NCBI GenBank assembly: GCA_934647165.1
Contig: CAKUFA010000007.1
Location: 1 to 64,000, forward strand
DNA length: 64,000 bases
Reading direction: 5' to 3'
Origin: an uncultured Clostridia bacterium
GTDB lineage: Bacteria > Bacillota > Clostridia > Christensenellales > Aristaeellaceae
Below, piece after piece: positions 51,672 through 59,954 of the stretch. Positions within the stretch are counted from its first letter, which is position 1. Each line of letters opens with the position of its first letter. The translations under genes and the position numbers were made by a program. The notes under the pieces were generated by a model that was not told the origin of the DNA, did no database searches, and saw nothing but the letters and a program-made list of their open reading frames with translations.

Positions 51672-53423
51672 ATGAAAAAGGGGATCAGTTTATTTTTGAC
51701 CATCGCCATGCTGCTGAGCATGCTGGCGACCGGTGCCATGGCTGAAGGCTACACTGCCGGAACGTACACCGGCACTGCTGCCGGACGCAACGGCGACGTG
51801 ACGGTGGAAGTCGTTGTGTCCAACACGGCGATTGAATCTGTGACGGTGACCGCCCAACAGGAAACGGCCGGTGTAGCCGACCCTGCCCTGGAGCAGATTC
51901 CTGCGGCCATTGTGACCGGACAGACGCTGGCTGTGGACGCCATTGCCGGCGCAACCATCACCTCCGACGCCATCCTGGCGGCTGCGGAAAGTGCGCTGAC
52001 CGCTGCCGGTGCGGACATTGACGCGTTGAAGACGCCCAAGGCTGACCATGCCGATGCTGCCCCGGTGGAAGATATGACCACCGATGTGCTGGTGGTTGGC
52101 GGCGGCCTGGCCGGTCTGGCTTCCGCTGTTTCCGCCCGCGAGCAGGGTGCTGAGGTCATCCTGGTGGAAAAGATGGCTGCAACCGGCGGCACGTCCGCCC
52201 TGTCCGGCGGCGGCATTGCTGCCCCCGGTTCCCACCTGCAGGTAGAAAACGGCATTGTGGACAGTCCTGCGGCTTATGTGAACGAGTGGAAGATGTATCA
52301 GAGCTTCACCGCCCGTGACGGTGTGGAACTGGACAGCGACCGCATGCTCTTCCTGGCCAAGAGCGGCGCTGAGTTGATCGAGTGGCTGGAAGGCTATGGC
52401 TTTGAATTCGGTGCGCCCACCAGCTTCGGCATGGTGGAAGGCGTGGATCGCTTCCATTATCCGTCCAACCTGCCCAACAAGCAGACCGGCAAGATGACTG
52501 AAGTTGCCACGGAAAAGGGCGCGAACATCCTGCTGAACACCCGTGCCACAAAGCTTGTGACGGATGAAAACGGCGCGGTTATCGGCTGCAAAATGGAGCA
52601 GAACGGCCAGACCTTCACCATCTATGCCAAGGCTGTTGTGCTGGCCACCGGCGGTTATTCCTGGAATGACGAGCTGGTTGCCCGCCTGTGCCCTGAAAAC
52701 CTGAACACCCTGCATGTGGCTTCCATCGGCTCCACGGGCGACGGCCTGATCATGGCTGAAGAAGTGGGCGCTGCGCTGTATGAAAATCAGTGGCTGATGG
52801 GCATGAGCTACTCCGTATCTCAGGACGGCAACACGCTGAACAACCTGGGCGGCCCCTGGACCATCAGCATGATGGTGGACCGCGATGGCAACCGCTTCAT
52901 GAATGAGAACCTGCACCCCAACGCTTACAGCAACATGATTCTCCGCGGCAAGGGACCGTATTACACCATCGTTGACTCCAGCGATGAAGCGAAGGCTGCC
53001 ATCTGCGAGGAGAATGTGGGCTGCGAATACCTGGTGAAGGGCGACACGCTGGAAGAGCTGGCACAGAACGCCGGTTTCGATGTGGACACCTTTGTTGGTT
53101 GGGTGTACAACTGGAACAACGGCATCAAGAACGGTTATGATGCTTTCGGCGCACGCATTGCCTACATGACTCCCATCGAAAAGGGGCCGTTCTATGCCGT
53201 GCGTCAGACGCCCACCAACATGGACTCCATGGGCGGAATCAAGACCAACCTGGAAGCCGAGGTGCTGCGCGGGGACGGCACGTCCATCCAGAACCTGTAC
53301 GCTGCCGGCGCCATTTCCAACGGTGCCCTTTATGACACGGCGTACATGTCCGGCTCCGCTGTGCTGAACTGCTACACCATGGGCCGCATTGCCGGCAAGA
53401 ACGCCGCTGCGCTGGCCAAATAA
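51672..53423 (+). CDS. Exported FMN-binding/FAD-dependent reductase (fumarate/urocanate reductase type)
   Basis: 583 residues. A signal peptide ends at AMA (residue 24). An FMN-bind domain (about 27-115) carries the ApbE flavinylation motif DAIAGATITS at 89-98, with Thr95 the likely covalent site. The FAD domain begins with GGGLAGLA at 143-150 and has GGTSALSGGGIAAPGS and the family end block NLYAAGAISNG. The layout and length match single-subunit urocanate reductase and related flavin reductases that use small unsaturated acids as electron acceptors. The acceptor is not readable. It has its own promoter and terminator; no electron-donating partner is adjacent. AAAGGAGG precedes ATG. Confidence 0.9.
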   Translation: MKKGISLFLTIAMLLSMLATGAMAEGYTAGTYTGTAAGRNGDVTVEVVVSNTAIESVTVTAQQETAGVADPALEQIPAAIVTGQTLAVDAIAGATITSDAILAAAESALTAAGADIDALKTPKADHADAAPVEDMTTDVLVVGGGLAGLASAVSAREQGAEVILVEKMAATGGTSALSGGGIAAPGSHLQVENGIVDSPAAYVNEWKMYQSFTARDGVELDSDRMLFLAKSGAELIEWLEGYGFEFGAPTSFGMVEGVDRFHYPSNLPNKQTGKMTEVATEKGANILLNTRATKLVTDENGAVIGCKMEQNGQTFTIYAKAVVLATGGYSWNDELVARLCPENLNTLHVASIGSTGDGLIMAEEVGAALYENQWLMGMSYSVSQDGNTLNNLGGPWTISMMVDRDGNRFMNENLHPNAYSNMILRGKGPYYTIVDSSDEAKAAICEENVGCEYLVKGDTLEELAQNAGFDVDTFVGWVYNWNNGIKNGYDAFGARIAYMTPIEKGPFYAVRQTPTNMDSMGGIKTNLEAEVLRGDGTSIQNLYAAGAISNGALYDTAYMSGSAVLNCYTMGRIAGKNAAALAK

Positions 53424-53441
53424 ACCAAAGCGAAAATGAAG

Positions 53442-53478
53442 GGTGCCTGCAAGACGCAAACTTGCAGGCATCCTTTTT
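53442..53478 (+). terminator. Terminator of the flavoprotein gene
   Basis: 10-bp stem TGCCTGCAAG/CTTGCAGGCA (53444-53453 with 53461-53470) plus GG/CC, then TTTTT. Confidence 0.85.
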
Positions 53479-53524
53479 GTGTGCCGCCAAACCGCCGGGC
53501 TTGACGAAGGTGCAATTTTTGCGC

Positions 53525-53560
53525 AAATAAAAAGGGGGTGCTCCCGAAGGAACACCCTTT
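53525..53560 (-). terminator. Terminator of the ncRNA gene
   Basis: Minus strand: AAGGGTGTTCC ... GGAGCACCCCCTT stem (53533-53543 with 53549-53559, one mismatch), loop TTCG-like, then TTTTATTT. Confidence 0.75.
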
Positions 53561-53767
53561 CAAAAATCCAATAACGTGTAGTCCCAGGATGCCGATGTAC
53601 ACCGCAATTTCACCCGCTCTGTCAAGCAGGCTGGTCCCCTGCCTTCTGCTTCTACCGTCCCCTGGCGTCTTGCGACGGGGGCATGATATCCACAGCCGGA
53701 CTCCGGGTCCATTTTAAGAAATGTGGGGAAAAGCGGCGCACTGTCGCGCACCCCAGGAGCTTCACCT
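53526..53767 (-). ncRNA. Stand-alone non-coding RNA gene, about 240 nt, family unassigned
   Basis: It has a consensus promoter (53774-53802) and its own terminator (53525-53560), with no gene downstream: the next sequence to the left is the 3' end of a plus-strand gene. No open frame with a ribosome site lies inside. Stems include GGAC/GTCC (53698-53710), CGTC/GACG flanked by CCCC/GGGG (53659-53680) and GCAGG/CCTGC (53626-53642). It lacks the SRP motif GGAAGGAAGCAG, the T-box TGGNACC, and tmRNA and RNase P core motifs. 6S RNA has this size and context, but I could not demonstrate its long closing helix. Confidence 0.65.
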
Positions 53768-53773
53768 GCACTC

Positions 53774-53802
53774 ATTATATGCAAACGCCCCCTATCTGTC
53801 AA
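53774..53802 (-). promoter_or_regulatory. Promoter of the ncRNA gene
   Basis: Minus strand TTGACA (53802-53797), 17 bases, TATAAT (53779-53774): perfect consensus in both boxes, the strongest promoter in the window. It lies just after the TPM gene stop. Confidence 0.85.
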
Positions 53803-53837
53803 GCCCTTTTCCGCCACAGGCAGCCATGCGCCGCTCA

Positions 53838-54671
53838 TCAGAATCCGCGCCCAACGCCGCCGCCGTGGGAGGAGCCGCTGGAGGATGTATGCACGCTGCT
53901 GCCCATGCCGCCGCTTCCGCCTCCGCTGTCGGAGCTGTTGGCGGTGCGCGTTATCGTCTGTCGCAAATAATCATCGCGCTTTTCCAGCCAGCTCAGGTTG
54001 CAGTTCTCCTCAAAATTGTAATGATAGGTGCTTCCTCGCAGCGAGTATTTTCCGCTGACAATGCACACCATGAGAAGCATCGTGCCCACGCCGCACAGGA
54101 TGGCGAGTCTCATTTCCCTTTCCGTCAGCTTGTTATACAAGCCGGACAAGCGTGCGCCTGTTTCCGCATCATAACGGAAGGAGCCTTCCTCCACCCCTTC
54201 GGCAAGGAATCGCTCCAACCTGGCGAGCACCGCCAGCGCCGCCCGGCCATAGTCCCCATCGCGCAGGTCGCTGTGGCTGCAATCAAACAGTTCCTCCAGG
54301 CGGTGGTCATTGATATAATCAATCATCACGCCTTTGGTACTGATACAGGGCACGCGGTTGTGCATGTCAATGAGATACAAAAGCCCTGCGCCGTCCTCCC
54401 CCATGCCGTAGCCGTTGAAATCGTAATAATCATCCGCCCATGCCTGGGTATTGCTGCCTTTTTCATCCGTGTTGGTTTTCGGGGCATAGCTTGTCACAAC
54501 AACCGCATCCATCTGGTAAACTTCTCGGATCTGCTCGATGATTGCTTCCATCTGCGCAGATTCATTTTTTGTAAACAGTCCGGCATCATCCACCACATGC
54601 GGCAGTTCCGCCACCGCCAGCACCGGCAGCATCAGCAGGCACAGCAACAGGATCATCACTTTCTTCACCAC
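53838..54671 (-). CDS. TPM-domain membrane protein (YgcG/TPM_phosphatase type)
   Basis: 277 residues. A signal peptide/anchor (about 5-22, ILLLCLLMLPVLAVAE), then the TPM domain (about 25-155: VVDDAGLFTKNESAQMEAIIEQ, DAVVVTSYA, GAGLLYLIDM), a membrane segment (about 190-207) and a Ser/Gly/His-rich C-terminus typical of this family (GGGSGGMG, SSHGGGVG). The domain is linked to photosystem repair in plants but has no agreed role in Firmicutes. GTG at 54671 has GGAGG 9 bases before. Its start overlaps the zinc-ribbon gene end, so they are co-translated. Confidence 0.85.
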   Translation of the reverse strand: MVKKVMILLLCLLMLPVLAVAELPHVVDDAGLFTKNESAQMEAIIEQIREVYQMDAVVVTSYAPKTNTDEKGSNTQAWADDYYDFNGYGMGEDGAGLLYLIDMHNRVPCISTKGVMIDYINDHRLEELFDCSHSDLRDGDYGRAALAVLARLERFLAEGVEEGSFRYDAETGARLSGLYNKLTEREMRLAILCGVGTMLLMVCIVSGKYSLRGSTYHYNFEENCNLSWLEKRDDYLRQTITRTANSSDSGGGSGGMGSSVHTSSSGSSHGGGVGRGF

Positions 54672-55693
54672 AGCAGCGCACCTCCCAAACACATCAGCCC
54701 TGTGACAAGCGCACCTGCCGCGCATGCCCATAACCACAGCTTGGGTTTGTTAACAGGCAAGCGGCCGCAGACGGTTCCCTTCTGCCCATTCATCATGTAG
54801 AAATACGTTTTGCCAGGCTTATCGCCCCGATAAGTCAGCACCCAGGTTGGCAGAAGCACATAGCGCATGTTCGCCTTTTCCAGGGTGAAGGAAGCCTGCC
54901 CGGAAAGCGAATCATAGCCGGACTGTTTGCACAGCACCTGCTTGACGGACGCACGCACTTCCTGCTCCATATCCTGTGCGGCATCCTTGCTTTCCACATC
55001 CCGCCGTTCTGCCAGAAAGCCGCTGAGATAGGCGCTGGAAAACGGCCGCATTGCTCCTGTATCATAGGGGAAAATGCCATCGGACAGCTTGCGGTCGTTG
55101 GCAGCAAGCGCCTTACGGAACATGTTGGCAAAGACCATGCGCGCCTTCCTCTTCACCTGGTAATACCTGGTGGTTGTAACGGTTTCCTTGCTGCCGCGCA
55201 CTACGCTTATGCGGGTACCTTTGCCGTCAAAGTTACCCACACCGGTCAAATCGCCATACCAGTAGGGGTAATACACGCCAGAAAAATGTTCCAACTGATC
55301 AGGTGTGAAAAAGCGCCTGTCCACAAACATTTTCCCTGCCAGGAAGTCGTCAAACTGCTTGCGTGCCCGCGTTTCATCAATGGCAAAGGGAATCACACCA
55401 TCCGGATAGAACGCTTCACTCAGCCGATCGGTGAGCACAACCGGGCTGTGGCAATAGTAGCAGCGTGTTGCCGCCGTGGTATCCCCTGTCACAATCTGCG
55501 CGCCGCAGTTCTGGCAATGATATTCCCGCATGCCGCCCGTGCTGCTCATGCCGCCATCGCGCTTTTCCGGTGCTATCACAGCACGCACATCAATTTCCGT
55601 GTGGCAATAAGGGCAGTTCATCCTTTCGCATCCCGGATCGTATTCCAGATAAGCCCCACAGCTGGGACATTTGAACGTGTGCGTCTGGTTCAT
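54665..55693 (-). CDS. Zinc-ribbon membrane protein, partner of the TPM protein
   Basis: 342 residues. Two zinc ribbons at the N-terminus (CPSCGAYL ... CPYCHTE, then CQNCGAQI ... CYYCHSP), a soluble middle of about 190 residues (YYPYWYGDLTGVGNFDG) and two membrane segments near the C-terminus (about 318-340). In several Firmicutes, proteins with TFIIB-like ribbons and such a tail occur next to TPM-domain genes. The function is unknown. GGAGA precedes ATG 55693; the frame is open to 55720. Confidence 0.85.
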   Translation of the reverse strand: MNQTHTFKCPSCGAYLEYDPGCERMNCPYCHTEIDVRAVIAPEKRDGGMSSTGGMREYHCQNCGAQIVTGDTTAATRCYYCHSPVVLTDRLSEAFYPDGVIPFAIDETRARKQFDDFLAGKMFVDRRFFTPDQLEHFSGVYYPYWYGDLTGVGNFDGKGTRISVVRGSKETVTTTRYYQVKRKARMVFANMFRKALAANDRKLSDGIFPYDTGAMRPFSSAYLSGFLAERRDVESKDAAQDMEQEVRASVKQVLCKQSGYDSLSGQASFTLEKANMRYVLLPTWVLTYRGDKPGKTYFYMMNGQKGTVCGRLPVNKPKLWLWACAAGALVTGLMCLGGALLW

Positions 55694-55752
55694 ACCGATC
55701 TCCTTTTTTCCACATTGCATGGAGCGGCCACAGGCTACCCCTGCACGCTTCC

Positions 55753-55781
55753 ATCATATCACAGGGCGGGATGTTTCGCAA
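55753..55781 (-). promoter_or_regulatory. Promoter of the zinc-ribbon/TPM operon
   Basis: Minus strand TTGCGA (55781-55776), 17 bases, TATGAT (55758-55753). Confidence 0.65.
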
Positions 55782-55800
55782 GCACAGACCGCAGAGCGCA

Positions 55801-55840
55801 AAAAGCCGGGAACATCCAACCACTGTCGAACGTTCCCGGC
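55801..55840 (-). terminator. Terminator of the GH3 gene
   Basis: 9-bp stem GCCGGGAAC/GTTCCCGGC (55805-55813 with 55832-55840), then TTTT on the minus strand. Confidence 0.8.
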
Positions 55841-55861
55841 CATAGGATATGCAAGGGATGT

Positions 55862-57958
55862 TTACAACGTGATACGCGCATGCAGGGGTTTCATGCCCAT
55901 CAGTTCACAGCTGCGCTCATCCGGCTGAGAAAGACCCGCATACACATCAAAGGTGTTGCTTTCCCGCAGGCGTTCGCCCGCATCGTTCACCACCGTCAGC
56001 GACCAAGCGGAGACTTCCAGCGTCACGGTTTTGCTTTCACCCGGCGCAAGGGCAATGCGCTTGAAAGCCGCCAAGCAGGGATTGGGCGTTGCATCTGCCG
56101 CATCGGCATGCACATACACCTGCACAACCTCTTCCGCCGCGCGATCGCCCGTGTTGCGCACCGTAACAGTGACCTCCATGCCATCGCCCTTGGGCGCCGC
56201 ATGCAGATCGGAGACCTCGAAGCTGCTGTAGCTCAAGCCATAGCCGAAGGAATACAGCGGCTTGGACGCAAAGTAGCGATAGGTGCGATTCTTCATGTTG
56301 TAATCCGTGAAGTCCGGCAGCTCGCTCACATCATGATAGAAGGTCAGCGGCAGCTTGCCGGAAGGGCTGACCTCGCCAAACAGAATGTTCGCCAGCGCCG
56401 TGCCGCCCGCCTGCCCGGGATACCAGGCCAACAGCTTTGCATCGCCCTGCGGCACGTTCAGTGCGCTGCCCGCGGCAATCACAGTCACCAGCGGTTTGCC
56501 GGTCTTCGCCAGCGCTTCCATCAGCCAACGCTGCGCTTCGGGCAGCTGAAGGTCAGGCTTATCGCCGGAATCAAACAGGTTGCCCGTGTCGCCGCCTTCC
56601 CCTTCCAGCGTTGCATCCAGGCCAACGCATGCAATCACGGCATCGGCATTCTCCGCACAGGTCACCGCTTCGGAGATACGATCGCCAGGGCGCCCAAAGT
56701 CGGAAGTATGGGATACAAACAGGCTGGAGCCGGGCGCAAACAGAATGCGAATGCCATGCTTTTCACAATAGGCGCGGATACCTGCAAGGAAGGTCACATA
56801 GCGGCTGGAGGTTCCTACATAGTTGCCTTCAAGCGCCAGAACGCTGTCCGCATTCGGGCCGATCACCGCAAGGGTGTGAATTTTGCTTGCGTCCAGCGGA
56901 AGCACGCCGTTGTTTTCCAGCAGCACCATGGACTTTTCGGCCGCTTCCAAGGCAAGGGCATTATTCTCGTCCGTATCCACCGCCGTATAGGGAATCTTGT
57001 CGTACTCGCAGTCATCCGCAAACATGCCAAGCAGGAAGCGGGCGGTGAACATGCGCACGCAGGAAGTCGTGATTTCCTCCTCCGTTACAAGCCCTTCCTG
57101 ATAGGCTTGCAGCATATGCAGATAGGTGTTGCCGCAGTTAGCGTCGCAGCCGTTGTGCAGCGCGAGCGCCGCGGACTCGGGCGCGGTGGAAGTAACCATA
57201 TGCTTGGTGTGGAAATCGCGGATAGCCCAGCAGTCGCTGACCACATGACCCTCAAAGCCCCACTTGCCGCGCAGTATCTCCTTCAGCAGCGTTTTGGAAC
57301 CGCAGGCAGGTTCGCCGTTGACGCGGTTATACGCGCCCATGACGCTCTCCACATGGCCTTCCTTCACTGCCGCCTCAAACGCCGGCAGATAGGTTTCCTC
57401 CATGTCCTTCGGGGTCGCCTTCGCGTCAAACTCATGGCGGAGGGATTCAGGGCCGGAATGCACGGCAAAATGCTTGGCGCACGCAGCGGAACGCATGTAC
57501 TTGCCGTCCTCTTCACCCTGCAATCCCTTGATAAACGCCACGCCCAGGCGGCTGGTCAGGTAGGGATCCTCACCGTAGGTTTCATGGCCGCGGCCCCAGC
57601 GCGGGTCACGGAAAATGTTGATGTTCGGGCTCCAGAAGCTCAGTCCCTTATAAATGTCCCGATCTTCCTTCGCCACGGCGGCATTGTATTTCGCACGGCC
57701 TTCCACGGAGATGGTTTCGGCAATGTGGCGGTGGAAATCCTCATCAAAGATAGCCGCCAGGCCAATAGCCTGTGGGAACACGGTAGCGGTACCGTTGCGA
57801 GCCACGCCATGCAGCGCCTCATTCCACCACGTATAGGCAGGGATGCCCAGGCGCGGAATAGCGGGCGAATCAAAACGCAGTTGGGACGCCTTTTCTTCCA
57901 GCGTCATTTGGGCAACAAGGCGCTCGGCCTGTGCCTTTGCTTCCTGACGATCCATCAT
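55862..57958 (-). CDS. Family 3 glycoside hydrolase (beta-glucosidase/beta-xylosidase)
   Basis: 698 residues. GH3 barrel (about 1-290) with KHF at 162-164 and the nucleophile Asp242 in VVSDCWAIRDF, then the alpha/beta sandwich and a C-terminal fibronectin III-like domain. The SDC form of the motif and the opening WWNEALHG are typical of the beta-xylosidase-like branch. There is no signal peptide, so it acts in the cytosol on imported oligosaccharides. ATG at 57958 has GGAGG 12 bases before; an upstream ATG at 58003 has only GAGA. It is near a CUT1 importer and a ROK kinase, which fits one pathway. Confidence 0.93.
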   Translation of the reverse strand: MMDRQEAKAQAERLVAQMTLEEKASQLRFDSPAIPRLGIPAYTWWNEALHGVARNGTATVFPQAIGLAAIFDEDFHRHIAETISVEGRAKYNAAVAKEDRDIYKGLSFWSPNINIFRDPRWGRGHETYGEDPYLTSRLGVAFIKGLQGEEDGKYMRSAACAKHFAVHSGPESLRHEFDAKATPKDMEETYLPAFEAAVKEGHVESVMGAYNRVNGEPACGSKTLLKEILRGKWGFEGHVVSDCWAIRDFHTKHMVTSTAPESAALALHNGCDANCGNTYLHMLQAYQEGLVTEEEITTSCVRMFTARFLLGMFADDCEYDKIPYTAVDTDENNALALEAAEKSMVLLENNGVLPLDASKIHTLAVIGPNADSVLALEGNYVGTSSRYVTFLAGIRAYCEKHGIRILFAPGSSLFVSHTSDFGRPGDRISEAVTCAENADAVIACVGLDATLEGEGGDTGNLFDSGDKPDLQLPEAQRWLMEALAKTGKPLVTVIAAGSALNVPQGDAKLLAWYPGQAGGTALANILFGEVSPSGKLPLTFYHDVSELPDFTDYNMKNRTYRYFASKPLYSFGYGLSYSSFEVSDLHAAPKGDGMEVTVTVRNTGDRAAEEVVQVYVHADAADATPNPCLAAFKRIALAPGESKTVTLEVSAWSLTVVNDAGERLRESNTFDVYAGLSQPDERSCELMGMKPLHARITL

Positions 57959-58086
57959 GGGATAATCGATCCTCCTTGCATTTTCAGCAAAATGGTTAAC
58001 CATTATTTTCTCTTCGCTACAATGTTGTTTTTCTCCTGCAAATATGGCGAAAATGAGAAATTTTTGTGGCAAACCATCCCTGTTTC

Positions 58087-58095
58087 TGCTATAAT
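58087..58095 (+). promoter_or_regulatory. Extended -10 promoter of the HAD-hprK operon
   Basis: TGCTATAAT, the same nine bases as at spo0A, with only a weak -35. The start would be near 58102. Confidence 0.65.
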
Positions 58096-58131
58096 GAATG
58101 CGACAAACCACTACGTTCCGGAGGCGATACA

Positions 58132-58920
58132 GTGACGCAAGCCGTTGCCTTTGACATGGACGACACCCTGCTTCGGGATGACCGAACCATTTCTCCCTAC
58201 ACCATCCAGGTTTTGCGCTGTGCCCATGCACAGGGCATCCACGTGATTCCTGCCAGCGGGCGGGCACGGGACAGCATGCGCCCCTTTGTGGAACAGCTCG
58301 GCTGCGCGTCCTGCTACATTGCCTGCAACGGCGCGGAACTATGGTCCTCCAATCACCAGCTGCTGCATCGGGAGACGCTGGACGTTGCCCTGATCCATGA
58401 GATTGCTGCTTTTGCCGCAGCCCATCAATGCTACGCGCAGGTGTATTACGGCGCGAAATTCTATTATTCCATGCACTGCGTTTATGCCGATCAATATGCC
58501 GCCTCCTCCATGCTGGAAGGCGAATATGTGGGCGACCTGACCCAATATGTGAAGGAGCCTACCACCAAGGTGCTGATGATGGACACCCCGGAAAAGATTG
58601 CCTCCATGATCATGCAGGCACAAACGCTGTTCCATGGCCGGGCGCAGGTAACCTGTTCCAAGCCCTACTTTCTTGAGGTAAACCCGTTAAACGCCACCAA
58701 AGGACTTGCACTGGAGCGTGCGTCGCGCCTGCTGCACTTTTCCATGGCCAACGCCATTGCCTTTGGCGACAGCCTGAATGATGTGAGCATGCTGCAAGCC
58801 GCTGGTACAGGCGTAGCCATGCAAAACGCCCGGGCGGATGTGCTTTCCCTCATCCCCGTACATTGCATGAGCAATATGGCCGACGGCGTTGCGCACTATA
58901 TTGAAGAACACTGTTTATAG
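58132..58920 (+). CDS. Cof-type HAD phosphatase
   Basis: 262 residues. HAD IIB (Cof/YbjI) family: AFDMDDTLLRDD with the two catalytic Asp, IPASGRA, a C2 cap in the middle (about 80-180), Lys in NATKGLAL and GDSLNDVSML. These enzymes dephosphorylate sugar phosphates and nucleotides with low specificity. GTG at 58132 has GGAGG 7 bases upstream; the frame is open to 58066. It lies 11 bases before hprK. Confidence 0.92.
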   Translation: MTQAVAFDMDDTLLRDDRTISPYTIQVLRCAHAQGIHVIPASGRARDSMRPFVEQLGCASCYIACNGAELWSSNHQLLHRETLDVALIHEIAAFAAAHQCYAQVYYGAKFYYSMHCVYADQYAASSMLEGEYVGDLTQYVKEPTTKVLMMDTPEKIASMIMQAQTLFHGRAQVTCSKPYFLEVNPLNATKGLALERASRLLHFSMANAIAFGDSLNDVSMLQAAGTGVAMQNARADVLSLIPVHCMSNMADGVAHYIEEHCL

Positions 58921-58931
58921 GAGGAACGGAC

Positions 58932-59861
58932 ATGATACAAGCGGCGGACTTTGCCAAGAAGCTCAAACTTACTGAACTTTCCCCCTCCACACGCACGGAA
59001 TGGGACATCCGCTCAGCCGACCTGAATCGTCCCGGCATGCAGTTCTGCGGGTTTTATGAGTATTTTGCCTTTGAGCGGCCCCAGGTCATCGGCAAGGTGG
59101 AAATGACCTATCTGGAAAACCTGGACCCGGAAGTGCGCCGTCCGATGCTGAAAAAGTACTTTTCCTACGACCTGCCCTGCGTGGTGATCTGCCGCGGCAT
59201 GCAAGCGCCTGAGGATCTGCTGCAGGCCGCAGCGGAGCGGAACATCGCCGTATACCAGACCAATATGGTCACCACCAAGTTCACTTTTGCAGCCATCACC
59301 TACCTGAACCGCTGCCTTGCCCCACGGGTGACCCGTCACGGCGTGCTGGTAGACGTCTACGGTGTCGGCGTGCTGCTCACCGGCGAAAGCGGCGTAGGCA
59401 AAAGCGAAGCGGCGCTGGAATTGGTCAAGCGCGGCCATCAGCTGGTGGCGGACGATGTGGTGGACATCTGCCGTGTATCCGACGACCGGCTGACCGGCGA
59501 GTGCCCGGAAATGGTTCGCCACTTCATGGAAATCCGCGGCATCGGTATCATCGATATCCGCGCCATGTATGGCATTGGCGCTGTGGCCATGAGCAAATCC
59601 ATTGACCTGGTGATGCACATGGAAAAATGGGTGGAAGGCAAGGAATACGACCGCCTGGGGCTGAGCGAAGAGTACATCACCATTCTGGGCGTGAAGGTAC
59701 CGCATCAGATTATGCCCGTGCGCCCCGGCCGCAACCTGGCCATTATCATCGAGGTCGCCGCGCGGAACCTGAGCCTGAAAAAATCCGGCTATAGCGCCGC
59801 CCACGAGCTGGATCGTCGGCTCAATGAAATGATTATGAAGCAGTCGGCGCAGCACGACTGA
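58932..59861 (+). CDS. hprK: HPr kinase/phosphorylase
   Basis: 309 residues, standard length. It phosphorylates or dephosphorylates Ser46 of HPr (and Crh) and so sets carbon catabolite control in Gram-positives. Walker A GESGVGKS at 151-158, the catalytic His136 in RHGVLVDVYG, and the family signature MEIRGIGIIDIRAMYG are all present. GGAGGAA precedes ATG. No PTS gene is in the window. Confidence 0.96.
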   Translation: MIQAADFAKKLKLTELSPSTRTEWDIRSADLNRPGMQFCGFYEYFAFERPQVIGKVEMTYLENLDPEVRRPMLKKYFSYDLPCVVICRGMQAPEDLLQAAAERNIAVYQTNMVTTKFTFAAITYLNRCLAPRVTRHGVLVDVYGVGVLLTGESGVGKSEAALELVKRGHQLVADDVVDICRVSDDRLTGECPEMVRHFMEIRGIGIIDIRAMYGIGAVAMSKSIDLVMHMEKWVEGKEYDRLGLSEEYITILGVKVPHQIMPVRPGRNLAIIIEVAARNLSLKKSGYSAAHELDRRLNEMIMKQSAQHD

Positions 59862-59954
59862 GAATGCACCTTGCATTTGGGTGCCTTCCCTTGGCAGTAT
59901 ATTATCCGGCTGGAATTCGAATGTGTGCATATTTTGAAAGCGAGCGTGATTTTC

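Noticed and set aside
53526..53767. T-box riboswitch
   Set aside because: A GGGTGAAATTGCGG stretch recalls the T-box, but TGGNACC is not present and no gene follows on that strand.
55824..55830. Spo0A box TGTCGAA
   Set aside because: It lies in the loop of the GH3 terminator, at a gene end, with no promoter nearby.
55286..58135. A 949-codon open frame opposite the GH3 and zinc-ribbon genes
   Set aside because: It runs antisense through two well-supported genes with matching codon phase, has no ribosome site, and its translation is rich in H, R, A and Q without domains. It is a GC-driven shadow.
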